A stretch of 64,000 nucleotides of DNA from Apostichopus japonicus (GCF_037975245.1 NC_092581.1:2614001-2678000), one strand, 5' to 3'. Counted from the first letter of the stretch, positions 51,201-64,000 are shown. The notes: generated by a model from the letters alone, not told the origin. Numbers and translations: made by a program.

Positions 51201-52085
51201 CAATGCAGGAATGTAATCTTTACATGTGACCTAAACCAACTCTATATATGTAAAAGCAGTCGTTTGTGCGTGCTGAGCAGTCGATCAGTGTGTGGAAGGG
51301 GTGGTCGGTTGTACACATTATATGTGGTTAACAACCATTTGTCTGAAGTTAAGTTTAGGGGGTTATATTACTTAGCAACATCACACAAGTTTTCTGGTGC
51401 TTAGCCTATCGTTTACGGTAAGCACTGTACATTACTCAAAAATTTACTGGACAATGTTCAAAAAGTTTGTTTACAAGCAATTGCTGATAGTTGTGTTGAT
51501 AGGATATTTTGGGCACATATCATAATTTGTGATATCAGGAATTTGTTCATAGATGTTTCTGAGGTTGTATCTAAGGAGAAAGTGTTGATATATATATATA
51601 TATGTGTATATGCCACTTAACTTCCGCTTTGGGAACAGTAAAGTATGTGACACAGAATTAAGATTATACCAAAATATATGTCAAAACTAAAAAGGAGTGT
51701 GAGCACATTGTAACTTATAAATGAACACCTAAAGTAATTAGTCAACAGGCGAATCATGAAAAAACTTTACCTGTACCTGATAAGACTCCTGATTTTTGGT
51801 TTCGATCAAATTCTGCTTGATCGTTTCCAGAGCTATATTACGCCTCTTGACATGTTGTTTGGATGTCAAATCGCTGTGGTGCAACTCTGTCGAAGTCGCA
51901 GCAGAGGAGTACACAAGTGTGCCACCTCCTCCGGACGTAGGTAGTCTATTGTTCTGATGGCTAAAGTCTCTATTTGGATGTACGTGTAAATGTTCCAAGC
52001 TCTCTTTGATCTTCTCTAACATCTCTTTGTTACTGCCATTGCTGCTGTTTGGGAGGCCGATTGGAGCCGGATTAGGCCTCGGCAT
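31053..52085 (-). CDS. LATS1: LATS1/2 (warts) Hippo-pathway kinase, six coding exons
   Basis: Large tumour suppressor kinase, the NDR/AGC kinase that phosphorylates YAP/Yorkie. Exons in order: 51771-52085, 38213-38327, 35193-37835, 34685-34894, 33157-33263 and 31053-31559. All phases agree, giving 3897 nt and about 1298 aa (human LATS1 is 1130). Features: conserved N-terminal helices ([12 protein letters not shown]), PPxY motifs at about 116, 420, 590 and 650, the MOB-binding N-terminal regulatory region at about 794-864, the kinase domain from about 865, and the hydrophobic motif at 1249. The C-terminus is PVYV. The start used is the first ATG (52083-52085), two bases inside a possible acceptor; an upstream coding exon cannot be excluded. 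There is one gene here, so the symbol stands for the single invertebrate LATS/warts. Confidence 0.97.
33264..34684 (-). other. LATS intron with GC-AG splice sites, carrying a MITE
   Basis: The preceding exon must end ACCAAAGTAG with the intron starting GCAAGT to keep the frame [15 protein letters not shown]. The only nearby GT (AAA|GTAGGC) would bring a stop in the next exon. AG|GCAAGT is the ideal GC-donor consensus. The intron also contains the 34314-34663 element, close to the donor. Confidence 0.9.
34314..34663. mobile_element. Small inverted-repeat element (MITE), 350 bp
   Basis: The ends are CAGGGATGTGCACAGG and, inverted, CAGGGATGTGCCCACG. The direct repeat GACCT lies near both ends, so a target duplication is likely, but its length is unclear. 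The interior is non-coding, with poly-G/C stretches and GGGCGG-type repeats. A truncated relative in opposite orientation is at 3553-3756. Confidence 0.7.
35193..37835 (-). CDS. LATS1: LATS large exon: Ser/Thr/Pro-rich linker, PPxY motifs, MOB-binding region, N-lobe
   Basis: An 881-codon exon. The first two thirds are disordered and rich in Ser, Thr, Pro, His and Tyr. They carry [19 protein letters not shown] and KPPPYRPPQ, the WW-domain ligands used to dock YAP. Then comes [17 protein letters not shown] and the basic [16 protein letters not shown] region, where MOB1 binds in this family. The exon ends in the activation segment, between DSKYYQT and the next exon. GC content is clearly higher than in the surrounding introns. 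Confidence 0.97.
38213..38327 (-). CDS. LATS1: LATS exon 2 with an extra PPxY motif
   Basis: A 115-nt exon with a GTGAGT donor and a TTACAG acceptor, in phase with both neighbours. It encodes [19 protein letters not shown] and onward. PPSY here would be the most N-terminal of four PPxY docking sites. Confidence 0.9.
39179..39252. repeat. (TA)n microsatellite
   Basis: About 58 bp of pure TA, then a short imperfect continuation. Confidence 0.95.
40700..42333. repeat. Five-copy tandem array, unit 327 bp
   Basis: GATTTCAGTCTCCCTAAAAG starts at 40700, 41027, 41354, 41681 and 42008, exactly 327 bp apart. Copies 2-4 look identical to each other. Copies 1 and 5 share two other bases (TTATTGTAC and GAACTGTTTC against TTACTGTAC and GAACTATTTC), and copy 5 has further changes. 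It has no coding capacity and is flanked by unrelated DNA. Confidence 0.98.
44857..45262. repeat. Two-copy local duplication, about 250 bp
   Basis: CAAGGCAGGGAATA through AACATCTAGCCATT occurs at about 44857-45025 and 45112-45262 with substitutions and deletions. Each copy is followed by a pyrimidine-rich tract with a long C run. Confidence 0.85.
46195..46300. repeat. CATA microsatellite and dispersed-repeat tail
   Basis: (CATA)n at 46200-46238, then TTATATAGCGCTGCAATA, a phrase common at ends of aquatic-animal interspersed repeats. Confidence 0.4.
47060..47420 (+). repeat. Probable interspersed repeat, family unknown
   Basis: It begins with GGCGCTGCACTAGATAATAA and AATGCGCTTCACAAACGAAG and continues with a non-AT-rich body that stands out from the intron. 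No ORF. The composition and the 'gcgcttcacaaa' phrase suggest a SINE or a LINE 3' part. This is inference only. Confidence 0.35.
49846..50307. mobile_element. hAT-like MITE, 462 bp, with 8-bp target duplication
   Basis: The terminal inverted repeats start TAGTGCTGATAGTCG at both ends, with further inverted GATTAATC words just inside. The flanks are GTACCCAC (49838-49845) and GTACCCGC (50308-50315), an 8-bp duplication with one mismatch. An 8-bp duplication is typical of hAT elements. There is no transposase; it is non-autonomous. Confidence 0.88.
50694..51105. repeat. Two-copy local duplication, about 225 bp
   Basis: ACATTCAAATCTGACCA begins both copies (50694 and 50920), followed by GTCACGTTACTGTCACAC, CTCAACTCGACCGTC and TTGCCAGCTTTAAAT in the same order. 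The copies differ by several substitutions and indels. Confidence 0.9.
51771..52085 (-). CDS. LATS1: LATS first coding exon
   Basis: It encodes 105 residues from [17 protein letters not shown] and [15 protein letters not shown] correspond to the two short conserved helices at the vertebrate LATS N-terminus. Two donors six bases apart (CAG|GTAAAG at 51770 and CAG|GTACAG at 51776) are both in frame, so isoforms ending SYQ or SYQVQ are possible. The vertebrate UBA domain that normally follows is not present in this or the next exon. Confidence 0.9.
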
Positions 52086-52162
52086 CTCTGGATTGTACAA
52101 CAAAAAGCTCCCCCAATGTTTCTTGAGTTAGTTACAGCTTCAACCTTTCTATGCATACTCAC

Positions 52163-52181
52163 TGAGTGGTTGACTGAAGAC
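52163..52181 (-). other. Candidate LATS 5' micro-exon (19 nt)
   Basis: On the minus strand a U-rich tract ending TTTTTATAG precedes GTCTTCAGTCAACCACTCA, followed at once by GTGAGTAT. This is a good acceptor and donor around 19 nt, just upstream of the LATS start exon. It would be untranslated. Confidence 0.35.
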
Positions 52182-53945
52182 CTATAAAAATAAAAAAAAT
52201 TGAAAATTTATTACAACATATGTATTGCACCTGGGAGTTACATAATTAACTTCGCTTTAAATCGAGTAATTTTAAGAAAATCTTGAAACACATACAAATG
52301 TGTTAATTGTGGCATTAAGGTAACAACCTAGGCTAGGCATGCTAATACCTTTAAATAGCAGTCTTTCTAGGATACTGTACACTTGATTATCAAAGCCTCT
52401 ATGAGTCTAGGACCAGCCTTGTACTCGTACTAGTCGTAGGACAACCAATTGTTACTCGACTAGGCTAGGCATAGTCCTAAAATCTAACTCTGATCTGTAG
52501 TCCAAGTGACAGTGCAAGGGTGACCACCTAACCACTGTTCATAAAACGCCATTTATTTTCTGTAAACTTAGAATTATACTTGCGTTAAGCTAGAGCTACT
52601 TGCAATTACATGACATGTCAGAAATATGTAGGACAAGGTAGCCGACACTTACGTGCAGTTATAGCAATACACACAGTGTAGCCTACACAGTCCTGTATAA
52701 ACACGAGTCAATAAACACTTGTCAGATCGCGTTTACACCGAGAACTTAAGCACGGGTATAACTTTTAATTCCATACCTTCAATTGACAGATAGTCGTTGG
52801 AATGAACCTTTCAGCTTTTAACTAGAAACGTATCATCTGCCAAACATCAAAACTATCCAATTCCGTAACACCTGATGATCAAAAGTGGACGAGAACACAA
52901 AATTACAACAAGGAATTCCGTTTATTTGTACACATTCCTTAGTCTTCTTTCCGGAAGCCATTCACCGGCCACGAAACCAGATGAATTAGCTAACATCCAT
53001 GCCATGAAATGAATGGTCCACTCAGACTTGAAATTAACATCCAACTAATATAAATATCGTATTCCACCGTTGAAATATGTTTAATCCTGTATATAATCCC
53101 AGAAAGGTGTGAGGTTGACAAACTTGCCACAATTCAGTATTCTCATGTAACAAGCGGACCTAACTGTTGAAATACTAGCAGACATTACTACCGTGCGTGT
53201 AACACGTTCAAAATGTATTGCTTGTGTCAAATCAGTACGCAGGCCTCGTAGTCGTAGTTCGTAACAGTAGTGTGTGTGTACATTCTGAGCATTATGTTGG
53301 AAGTATATACAGCTTTACGAGGATCCGCGTACATTTTACGTTGAATGGTATATTGCATCATGGGAAATACCATTCTAATAGGGAGACTTATTATCGATCA
53401 GCAGATTACGAATTCTTTGTGTGTAACCTCATAGCACAACTCACAAGCTATAAAACTCCACCAATGTTCCGCTAAACGATATAGGTCGGCGTCCTTCAAT
53501 AAAGCTTTACAAAGAATATTTAAGATCCGCTTTTCTTGATCGGAGATTTTAATCAATAGTGAACTGATTTGTGGGCAATCCTATAGAATGAGTGGGACGC
53601 TCACGTGCGATCCAAACTCTAAACAATGACGTAGGAGCCCGGGGTACACTTGCACTTTTTTTTAAGGGACGGCCGTCGAATTTGCTTTGGTCCTGATCCT
53701 CATATCCAACACAGAGATATATCGCAACAAATTTACCAACAGCAAAAACTTGTTCAATCGCTGGTTAACGAATAGCGTCATCAAAATTTACAAAAAAGTT
53801 AGTACTCGTAGCTATAGGGGCTGTAAATATTTACGCATAGAGTCACATTTCTAGTAAAAACAAAACGCAGTAGTACTATTCTAAATCTTCAAGGGAATTT
53901 CCCTGGACGGAGTACCCCGAAAAATTATTTCCACGGTTGACTAAA

Positions 53946-54180
53946 TTAATGTTCCTCATGTTTCATTGACAATAACCGTGCCTCAATTGCATCGCCAATG
54001 CGTTTTACGGGAGCTCCATTTGCATGCTTTAAGATTATATCTTGTTCATTAAATTGTATGGGCCGGGGCTTTCCACCAATCACCGAACGAAAGGTGACAT
54101 GCAATTGTGTACAGGAAACTTCACAAATGTCAAGATAACCGTACGAGAGTTTTGGGGTCAACGGTGGAATTGGGATCTGG
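53946..54180 (-). CDS. Unidentified protein-like open frame, possibly a terminal exon or relic
   Basis: About 77 codons after a possible acceptor (AATAACCAG), with no ATG at the beginning. The residues look protein-like: CTQLHVTFRSVIGG, KPRPIQFNEQDIILKHANG, KRIGDAIEARLLSMKHEEH, then TAA. I do not recognise it. No partner exon was found upstream, where the nested transposons lie, so it may be a decayed fragment. Confidence 0.25.
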
Positions 54181-54637
54181 TTATTCTTGTTTTCGTTAGC
54201 CTGATCAATAATTATGGAAGACCTGTTTCATTGATAGTATCTCGGCATATCGGGCATATCGTCTCATATATAATTCTAACCCTTTGGTTATATGAATACA
54301 GGGGAGAGAGAAGGCCCTCCATGCAGGGACAAACTAAAACGAATGACAGCGAATGACCGAATGACAATTGACTTTGTACAGGGTTAATTATCATTTGCGA
54401 ATGACAGCGAATGAAGGCGAATGACAACGAATGACAACGAAGGACAGTATTGAGAAGAGATAGAAGTGGATATAGAAGAGAGGAGTGGAGTAAATGCGGT
54501 TATTGGTTTTCCGCGCAAAAATGATTTGAGGAAAATCGCATATAACGTGGTTGCAGGGTTTTGGTGTAATTTACGGATTGAAACCACAGGCATAGGCGTA
54601 CGAGGCGGGGGGCAGGGGGGCAGACTGCCCCCCCAAA

Positions 54638-54808
54638 TTTCCAGAGGACAAGAAATTCGGGCAAAAGGCTTGAAAAATTCGGGCAGCCTAAGAGGAGAAA
54701 AAAAATATATATATATATTTTTTTTTCTTTTCTTTTCTTTTCTTTTCTTTTCTCCTCTTAGGCTGCCCGAATTTTTCAGGACTTTTGCCCGAATTTCTTG
54801 TCCTCTGG

Positions 54809-54811
<3 letters not shown>
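54638..54811. repeat. Foldback: two arms of about 60 bp around an AT/TTTTC loop
   Basis: The left arm runs from TTTCCAGAGGACAAGAAATT to GCAGCCTAAGAGGAGA. The right arm is its near-perfect reverse complement, with one or two differences. The loop is TATATA followed by (TTTTC)n. Confidence 0.9.

Positions 54812-54858
<47 letters not shown>
54812..54858. repeat. (AT)n microsatellite
   Basis: About 23 AT units directly after the foldback. Confidence 0.95.
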
Positions 54859-54861
<3 letters not shown>

Positions 54862-56616
54862 GTAGCTTGCCCGAATCGTTTTCAAATTTTTGCCCGACAA
54901 TTCCATGATATTCTTTATTTAGCATCATGATGCCCGAATATCTCCGTGTAACACCACCGTAAGCGCAGTTCATCTGGACTACCACGCTTTTTGCACGATC
55001 AATTTTTTTTCTAACTAGTCAATGGTATACCTGGACCAAGGGCGGCGGAACCGGGGGGTGGGGCACAGGGGGCAGGTTAAAACTGTGCCTTTTTTCTACA
55101 TAAAAATTGAGGTGCCTCAAGTTAGCAAGAGGCCAGGAAACCAGAATGAACACTCGGGAAGGGCCGTTTCCGGCCATCTGAGGGGTTTGTAAAACCAAAA
55201 ATTTTCTAGTACGCTCCGCGCCAACCGATGGTGGCGCTCCGCTCAGATAGTCGTGCATACAACTTTGCAAATCCTGGCTTAGCCCGTGACTTTTAATGAA
55301 TTTCTGTGGGTCAAACTCAAAGCTATTTCGAATGGAAAAAATTGTTAAGATATTAACAAGAAAAAAACTCTAATTCGGAAGATTCCTACATTAGCAACTA
55401 GCATGATTTCACCACATTTTGTCTCAAAAGAAAACTTGTTCCTTGTTTCCCAATTTGCGCATTTGATATTGCAGTGCTAGTATGCATATTTTCCTTTGGG
55501 GGGGGGGGGGGGGCGTTGATGGAGTGATGTATATGCACAAATAAGATAATACAATAAGAGTTATAAAGGGTACTAAATATAAGGCTGCATCAGTCCAATC
55601 GAATTTCTGCAAAGTGCCCTTTGATGTCGGTGCTTCCGCCCTTGACCTGGACATCCCCAACATGAGTGTATATAAGAAACATTTTCTTTTCCATGGATGG
55701 TGGGGGGGGGGGGTGCCTACAAGCCTAGAAGTACACGTTTATCGTATTCTTTGTTATATTTTATACTTTTTTGTGAGACAAATTGCAGTCTCACCCGACA
55801 CAGCGACATTATCCCGCCTACGTGTCGTTGAACAATGTATGTTTTTTTTTTTTTTTTTTTCTGGAGGTAGCTGAGTACTGTGTTAAAATAATAAATAAGG
55901 TAACTAAATAGGAGCTTCAAAAATATACTGTCCCATTTTTCCCCTTCAAAGTGATTTTACCATTTTTTCTTCTTTTTTTTCAAATTTTTGGGGAAGTGTA
56001 AATTTCTAAAACGTGAGATTATAAAATAAAGAATGTTTAGATGCAACTTGCAAGGCCTCAGAAGTGCCGTTTCCGGCAATCTGAGAGGCATTGTGTGCCA
56101 AAAATTTTCTTGTACGCTACGCGCCAACCGATGGTGGCGCTCCGCTTAGATAGTGTCACGGGAACTTTCGGGCACAAAAAGTTCTGCCCCCCAAACTGAA
56201 ATGGTCCCGTACGCCTATGACCACAGGGGAAGTTTTTGTTTGAGAATGCGCTTGAGAGCTGGGCTTTTTACCTCTGTAGATTTATATAGAAAGATAACTG
56301 AAGCCGTTTCAAGATTATAGTATTGTTAGTTTCTAACAATTAATATCGGACAAAATGACGTTAAATTTACTTTTTAAAATCAGACTTACAATTTCGCTTA
56401 CTATAAGGTGCGTTTTTATCTTGTCCGTATAGGCTACTTTACTAGATCTAGATACCCACGAAGTCTGAACTGTGGTATCCGATTGAAGCAAATGTCTGTG
56501 CTGTCATTACTGTCATTCGTTTTAGTCAACGCACTTTTTTAGTGTGTACAACATATTGTCATTCGTTATGTGTAACGCAATTGTCATTCGTTTTAGTAAC
56601 ACCCCTCATGCAGGGA

Positions 56617-58692
56617 GGGAGATATGTGACGTTTGTCTAATTATTACTACTACGCATGACTATTCATGGATGAATTAACCGTCGATTAACTGGTTATTTC
56701 GGGCGTCACTATATAAGGTTCCACGACTGGAGGGTGTTGGCACTAATTTTGCCGGAAGAAAATTTGTCCTGACAAGAATTCTCGTATTTCCCAGGCCTAA
56801 CTAAATACTATATACAGGCCAAGCATTATATGCTGACAACGCATTAAGAACATAATAGACAATCAAGTCATGTATAGTGTTACTCTCTTATATACATACT
56901 TTAGTAAAGAATCTGCATTATTACCATCGAGACCAAATGTCGAATTTATAAGATAAACATACGAAACTTGCCGAGTAAAACGCAGAAACGTCTGTATAAC
57001 ATCGATGGTCGAAAGTCATTCGAATCGAAATCTCTACGATCATATGATCATCATGCAGACTAAATGTAAGGCTATTGAGGTCGTTTGTTTTGTCTAATAG
57101 GCTAAAAGATCCACAAGTATTTGCAGTCAAAACATTCGTCAAATTAAGTTAGGATCCTCCACATTTTGGAATAAATAAATCCTCGAGGAAAATAGTTACC
57201 ATACCTATGTAGCTATACTCGGTATATAAGGATTTACAAAACTTGTTCAGGTTCACTTTCAATTTCAACAAATAAAACGGCTGGAGATCGTTCTACTTCT
57301 TAACCTACATAATAAGTTATATTTACCATCATTACAGTATGTATTATGACTTTGATAGCACTGTATGACTGTTGGCATACCACTTTATCGTAACTGTTAA
57401 ATGTTTACATTCATTTCCGTCAGTAGCAGCAATTTACTAATTACTTAACCAAACACAGTGTCTATTGGTGATACTTTTGTTGATGTGAAGTTTCTGAGAG
57501 AAAGGTAAAGCGTTTCAATATTTCCCATGCCATAGACAGCGCACAACAAACATGCAAATACATTCCCTGTCCTTACGAGTTACGTTATCTCTCTTCCCTA
57601 ACGTTAGACCTAACAAGCACACTAACACTAACAAGGAAAAAGTTAATTAGCCTAACCTACCTTAAATTAGGCCTCTTTCAACTATTCATTTGTAAATAGC
57701 TGCTGGTGTACGCTTAACGTTAACTATATGTTATACCCTCCCTAGCTAAACATTCCATAGCGCACGCCTAAGCCTAGTAGTAGTAATGTATGTCATGTGT
57801 ATGTTAGAGTTAGACCTAGCCATGGCCTATATGAAGCAAGAACTGTTTGCAATAATAGTGTTTTACTGTCGTGTAGGCATATTGGGATTGAAAAGAAAGA
57901 AAGAAAAAGAATGCTACGCTGATTGTAACGTACAGTTGCATAACATCTGGAATGGAGTGAGAGATGAAATTAGTTTTTAAATGCATTACGTATTGAAATC
58001 ACTCCACGACTCCATAGGAAAGAAGCACTTAGGCTAGACAAATTTTGATTATTATGTTATTTGCCTGTAAATTAGCCCCTAAAATATAACCTACCAAGGC
58101 CTAACAGTCTATTGCCAGAGCTAAGAAGGCCTAGTAGCCTAGGCCAATAGTAATGTTAGGCATAACCGTAACAATGGTACTTAACTTGGTATAGATCATT
58201 GATAGCAGAATGATAAAATGAGTGAAGCAAAATAAGCATCCCTATCCACCAAAAATTGTCGGAACACTAAATTTACCAACATGAATTATTAATGTAATGG
58301 GCCAAAAATGAAATATATATCATGAGTTTCTCGTTGAATTTTCTATTTTGCTGAAATTAAAGACTAAATAGAGAGGAAACATTTGCAGGTGTCAATGGCA
58401 AACATTATTATTACTAAGCACCACTGATTTGGGTGTTTGTTCAACATTTAACCACTTTTACAGCCTGTAAATATTGTTTAAAAACCTTCCTTAAGACTGA
58501 ATACTCTTGTCCATATGTAGTCGCAGCAGTGTTGCTATGAATTATTACGTGCTCATGTACAACCAAAATGGTTTGTAGCTACCAAACTCGTAGGATGTAT
58601 TCACAAACTGTAAGATGTATTGAAACGTTGATGACGTTGTTACTATAAAATCTCCTTGTACTCATTTTGTAGAGATTTCAACTGGTACCAAA
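56617..58692. other. TMEM50 upstream region
   Basis: No conserved exon is seen. An acceptor (ATTTTGTAG) at 58672 means the TMEM50 start exon is preceded by at least one untranslated exon in or before this stretch. A lone reading frame at 57786-57980 has no features of a known protein. Confidence 0.4.
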
Positions 58693-62872
<4,180 letters not shown>

Positions 62873-64000
62873 AACCTTTGCCAGAAACGTGTCGCAGAAG
62901 CTGAAGGAGAAATAGGTATAATGTATGACGGGGTAGTGTGAGAAACGGGGTAGAAACGGGGTAGTGTGAGATACTGAATATATAGTTAATAACAACCAGT
63001 CCTTAGAATATCGGGAGTGGTCTTTATCTAAGTATATGTTTCTTTTTTTTCTTTTCTTTTTTTGCCAAATATATATGCAAACAAATTACAAAATCATATA
63101 AGAAAAAACTGAAAAGCCATTTATGTGTTGGTGAAAGCCTGCGTATGTGTGTTGGCATAAGGTTAGTAGGCTGGTCACCGGGAATTGATGAGTGGTTGAA
63201 ATTTGGATATGTCTATCTATTTGTTCAAAGTTGAGTTCACTCTCTAAAGGTTATAAAACCGAATAGTGTTAATGTAAAATATTTTTGGATCAGTACCTAC
63301 CTGCCCCACATTTCTGTCGGGTTATGTTACTTGGAAACTTGTATAAAATTTGGATAAACTAGGTGAGGTTAAAGCGGTTTGAGGGGTTGGGGGTAGGGGG
63401 TTGTTACAGGATGTATCTCTTCACCTTGTTCTTGGAATCAGCTGGGTCTTCAAAAGGGAGTTAGTCAGGTTTTCACTATTTCAGGGAAATTATTCTTGCA
63501 GTTCTTAAAGTGTTACGTTCATAGTAAGATGTAGATGGCGGGGAGGGGGTGAAGGGGGGTGCATAGCGATTTGGGGGAAGTAGGTTGGACGTGTAAGAAT
63601 CGTGGTGTTGAACGTTACTTTCGGACTTTCCAAATCAAAATGGAAGGCTTCCTAATGATAGTAAAATAGTAATTAGTAACCACCATTATTTGCATAGTTT
63701 TTTATCTTTCATAAAATTTAGTTTGGGTTTGGAGAAAGAAATCAATTTGGAACGAAAGATTTTGTTGAAAACAATCGTCAGTCATTATGTAACATGTTTT
63801 TATCATTTCACTGCAATGAATGATTCTTTTAAGAAATTTCTTTCACAATTCTTTTTTCTTTTTAATTTTTTTGCAAATGTATAATTTGTTTTTGACTTTA
63901 TTTTCCACTGTGATAAATGCATTGAAAGCAACATAAACTGAGAAGTCTCGACAAGCACTGCATTTTGTGTGACATTTCATCTACGAATGTATTCATTAAG
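62873..64000 (+). other. TMEM50 3' UTR and flank
   Basis: No further exon is seen. It includes a short GGGGTAGTGTGAGAAAC duplication at 62929-62973 and a GATAAA-type hexamer at 63912-63917. No canonical AATAAA was identified in the last kilobase. Confidence 0.4.

Larger units (their letters stand above)
38328..51770. other. LATS intron 1, 13.4 kb
   Basis: No exon fits between the first two coding exons, whose phases already match. The intron contains a poly-T tract (38383-38408), a TA microsatellite, the 327-bp tandem array, two locally duplicated segments, many poly-C runs and a hAT-like MITE. Regulatory elements are possible but not identifiable by eye. Confidence 0.7.
52086..54319. other. 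LATS 5' region and intergenic DNA
   Basis: It includes a possible 19-nt 5' exon at 52163-52181 and, at 53946-54180 on the minus strand, an unexplained open frame. The LATS promoter is expected here, but no core element is identifiable. Confidence 0.4.
10018..55517. repeat. Scattered long poly-G/poly-C runs
   Basis: Homopolymer G or C runs of about 10-16 bases occur near 10018, 13219, 13867, 22550, 25174, 45079, 45260, 45831, 49270 and 55499, mostly inside introns. They are far longer than expected in DNA this AT-rich. The entry spans first to last, not continuous repeat. Confidence 0.8.
54591..56219. mobile_element. Inner hAT-like element, 1629 bp, with perfect 8-bp target duplication
   Basis: The ends CATAGGCGTACG and CGTACGCCTATG are perfect inverted repeats, flanked by ACCACAGG at 54583-54590 and 56220-56227. 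Inside the termini, G/C-rich GGGGGGCAG words are also inverted. The interior holds a long foldback (54638-54811), an AT microsatellite, G runs and two direct copies of the palindromic module (55155-55250 and 56060-56153). No transposase frame is seen, so it is non-autonomous or composite. Confidence 0.88.
54328..56606. mobile_element. Outer inverted-repeat transposon with GAATGACA subterminal repeats, interrupted by a second element
   Basis: CATGCAGGGA is repeated directly at 54320-54329 and 56607-56616. Just inside, the left end reads ACTAAAACGAATGACA and the right end, inverted, reads the same. Several GAATGACA copies crowd the left end (54339-54445) and inverted copies the right end (56505-56600). 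Subterminal repeats like these are typical transposase-binding arrays. Without the inner insertion the element would be about 640 bp. It has no transposase. Confidence 0.72.

Noticed and set aside
38328-51770. Additional LATS exons (for example a UBA exon) in the large intron
   Set aside because: No frame resembling UBA or another LATS segment was found by eye, and the flanking phases already match; kept only as a question in the findings.
54466-54930. 154-codon open frame
   Set aside because: Runs through transposon foldback, poly-A/T and AT microsatellite; low-complexity translation.
57786-57980. 64-codon frame upstream of TMEM50
   Set aside because: No splice context, no recognisable motif, composition like surrounding intergenic DNA.

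Overview
The window is animal nuclear DNA. It is AT-rich, its genes are split into short exons with GT-AG introns, and the introns and intergenic DNA are full of simple repeats and small transposons. Four conserved animal genes can be assembled from exons whose reading phases fit together. PARP4 (vault PARP, 5' half only) is on the minus strand at about 0.2-13.5 kb. NDUFAF4 is on the plus strand at 20.6-22.8 kb, LATS1/2 (warts) on the minus strand at 31.05-52.09 kb, and TMEM50 on the plus strand at 58.69-62.87 kb. A single LATS gene, a PARP4 with vertebrate-like domain order and the repeat style suggest a marine invertebrate deuterostome. An echinoderm such as a sea cucumber is my guess, not something the sequence proves.

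0-15.9 kb: eleven PARP4 exons covering a serine-rich N-terminal extension, a BRCT domain, a linker and the PARP regulatory helical domain. The catalytic, VIT, vWA and vault-binding parts lie beyond the left edge, and the first exon was not found. The introns carry small inverted-repeat elements, a 173-bp polypyrimidine tandem repeat and trinucleotide runs. 15.9-23.2 kb: a head-to-head candidate small gene of unknown function (two exons, 89 codons), a broken Ty1/copia gag fragment, then NDUFAF4 complete in four exons. 23.2-31.05 kb: no gene seen; two degenerate minisatellites, and possibly part of the LATS 3' UTR.

31.05-52.1 kb: LATS, six coding exons, about 1298 aa, with four PPxY motifs, the N-terminal regulatory region, an AGC kinase domain with long activation segment and the hydrophobic motif. 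One kinase intron needs a GC-AG splice site. The 13.4-kb intron 1 holds a five-copy 327-bp tandem array, two locally duplicated segments and a 462-bp hAT-like MITE. 52.1-58.7 kb: LATS 5' region and a nested pair of inverted-repeat transposons. 58.7-64 kb: TMEM50 (six coding exons, 165 aa), with a tRNA-derived SINE and a tRNA-like pseudogene in its introns, followed by its presumed 3' UTR.

The genes are unrelated neighbours and show no operon-like logic. I found no clearly new biological system. The most original signals are the transposon structures: a roughly 100-bp palindrome-bearing module shared by otherwise different elements, a nested insertion with intact target duplications, and the 327-bp array, whose outer copies differ from its inner copies. 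The unknown two-exon gene beside the PARP4 5' region is also worth a look.
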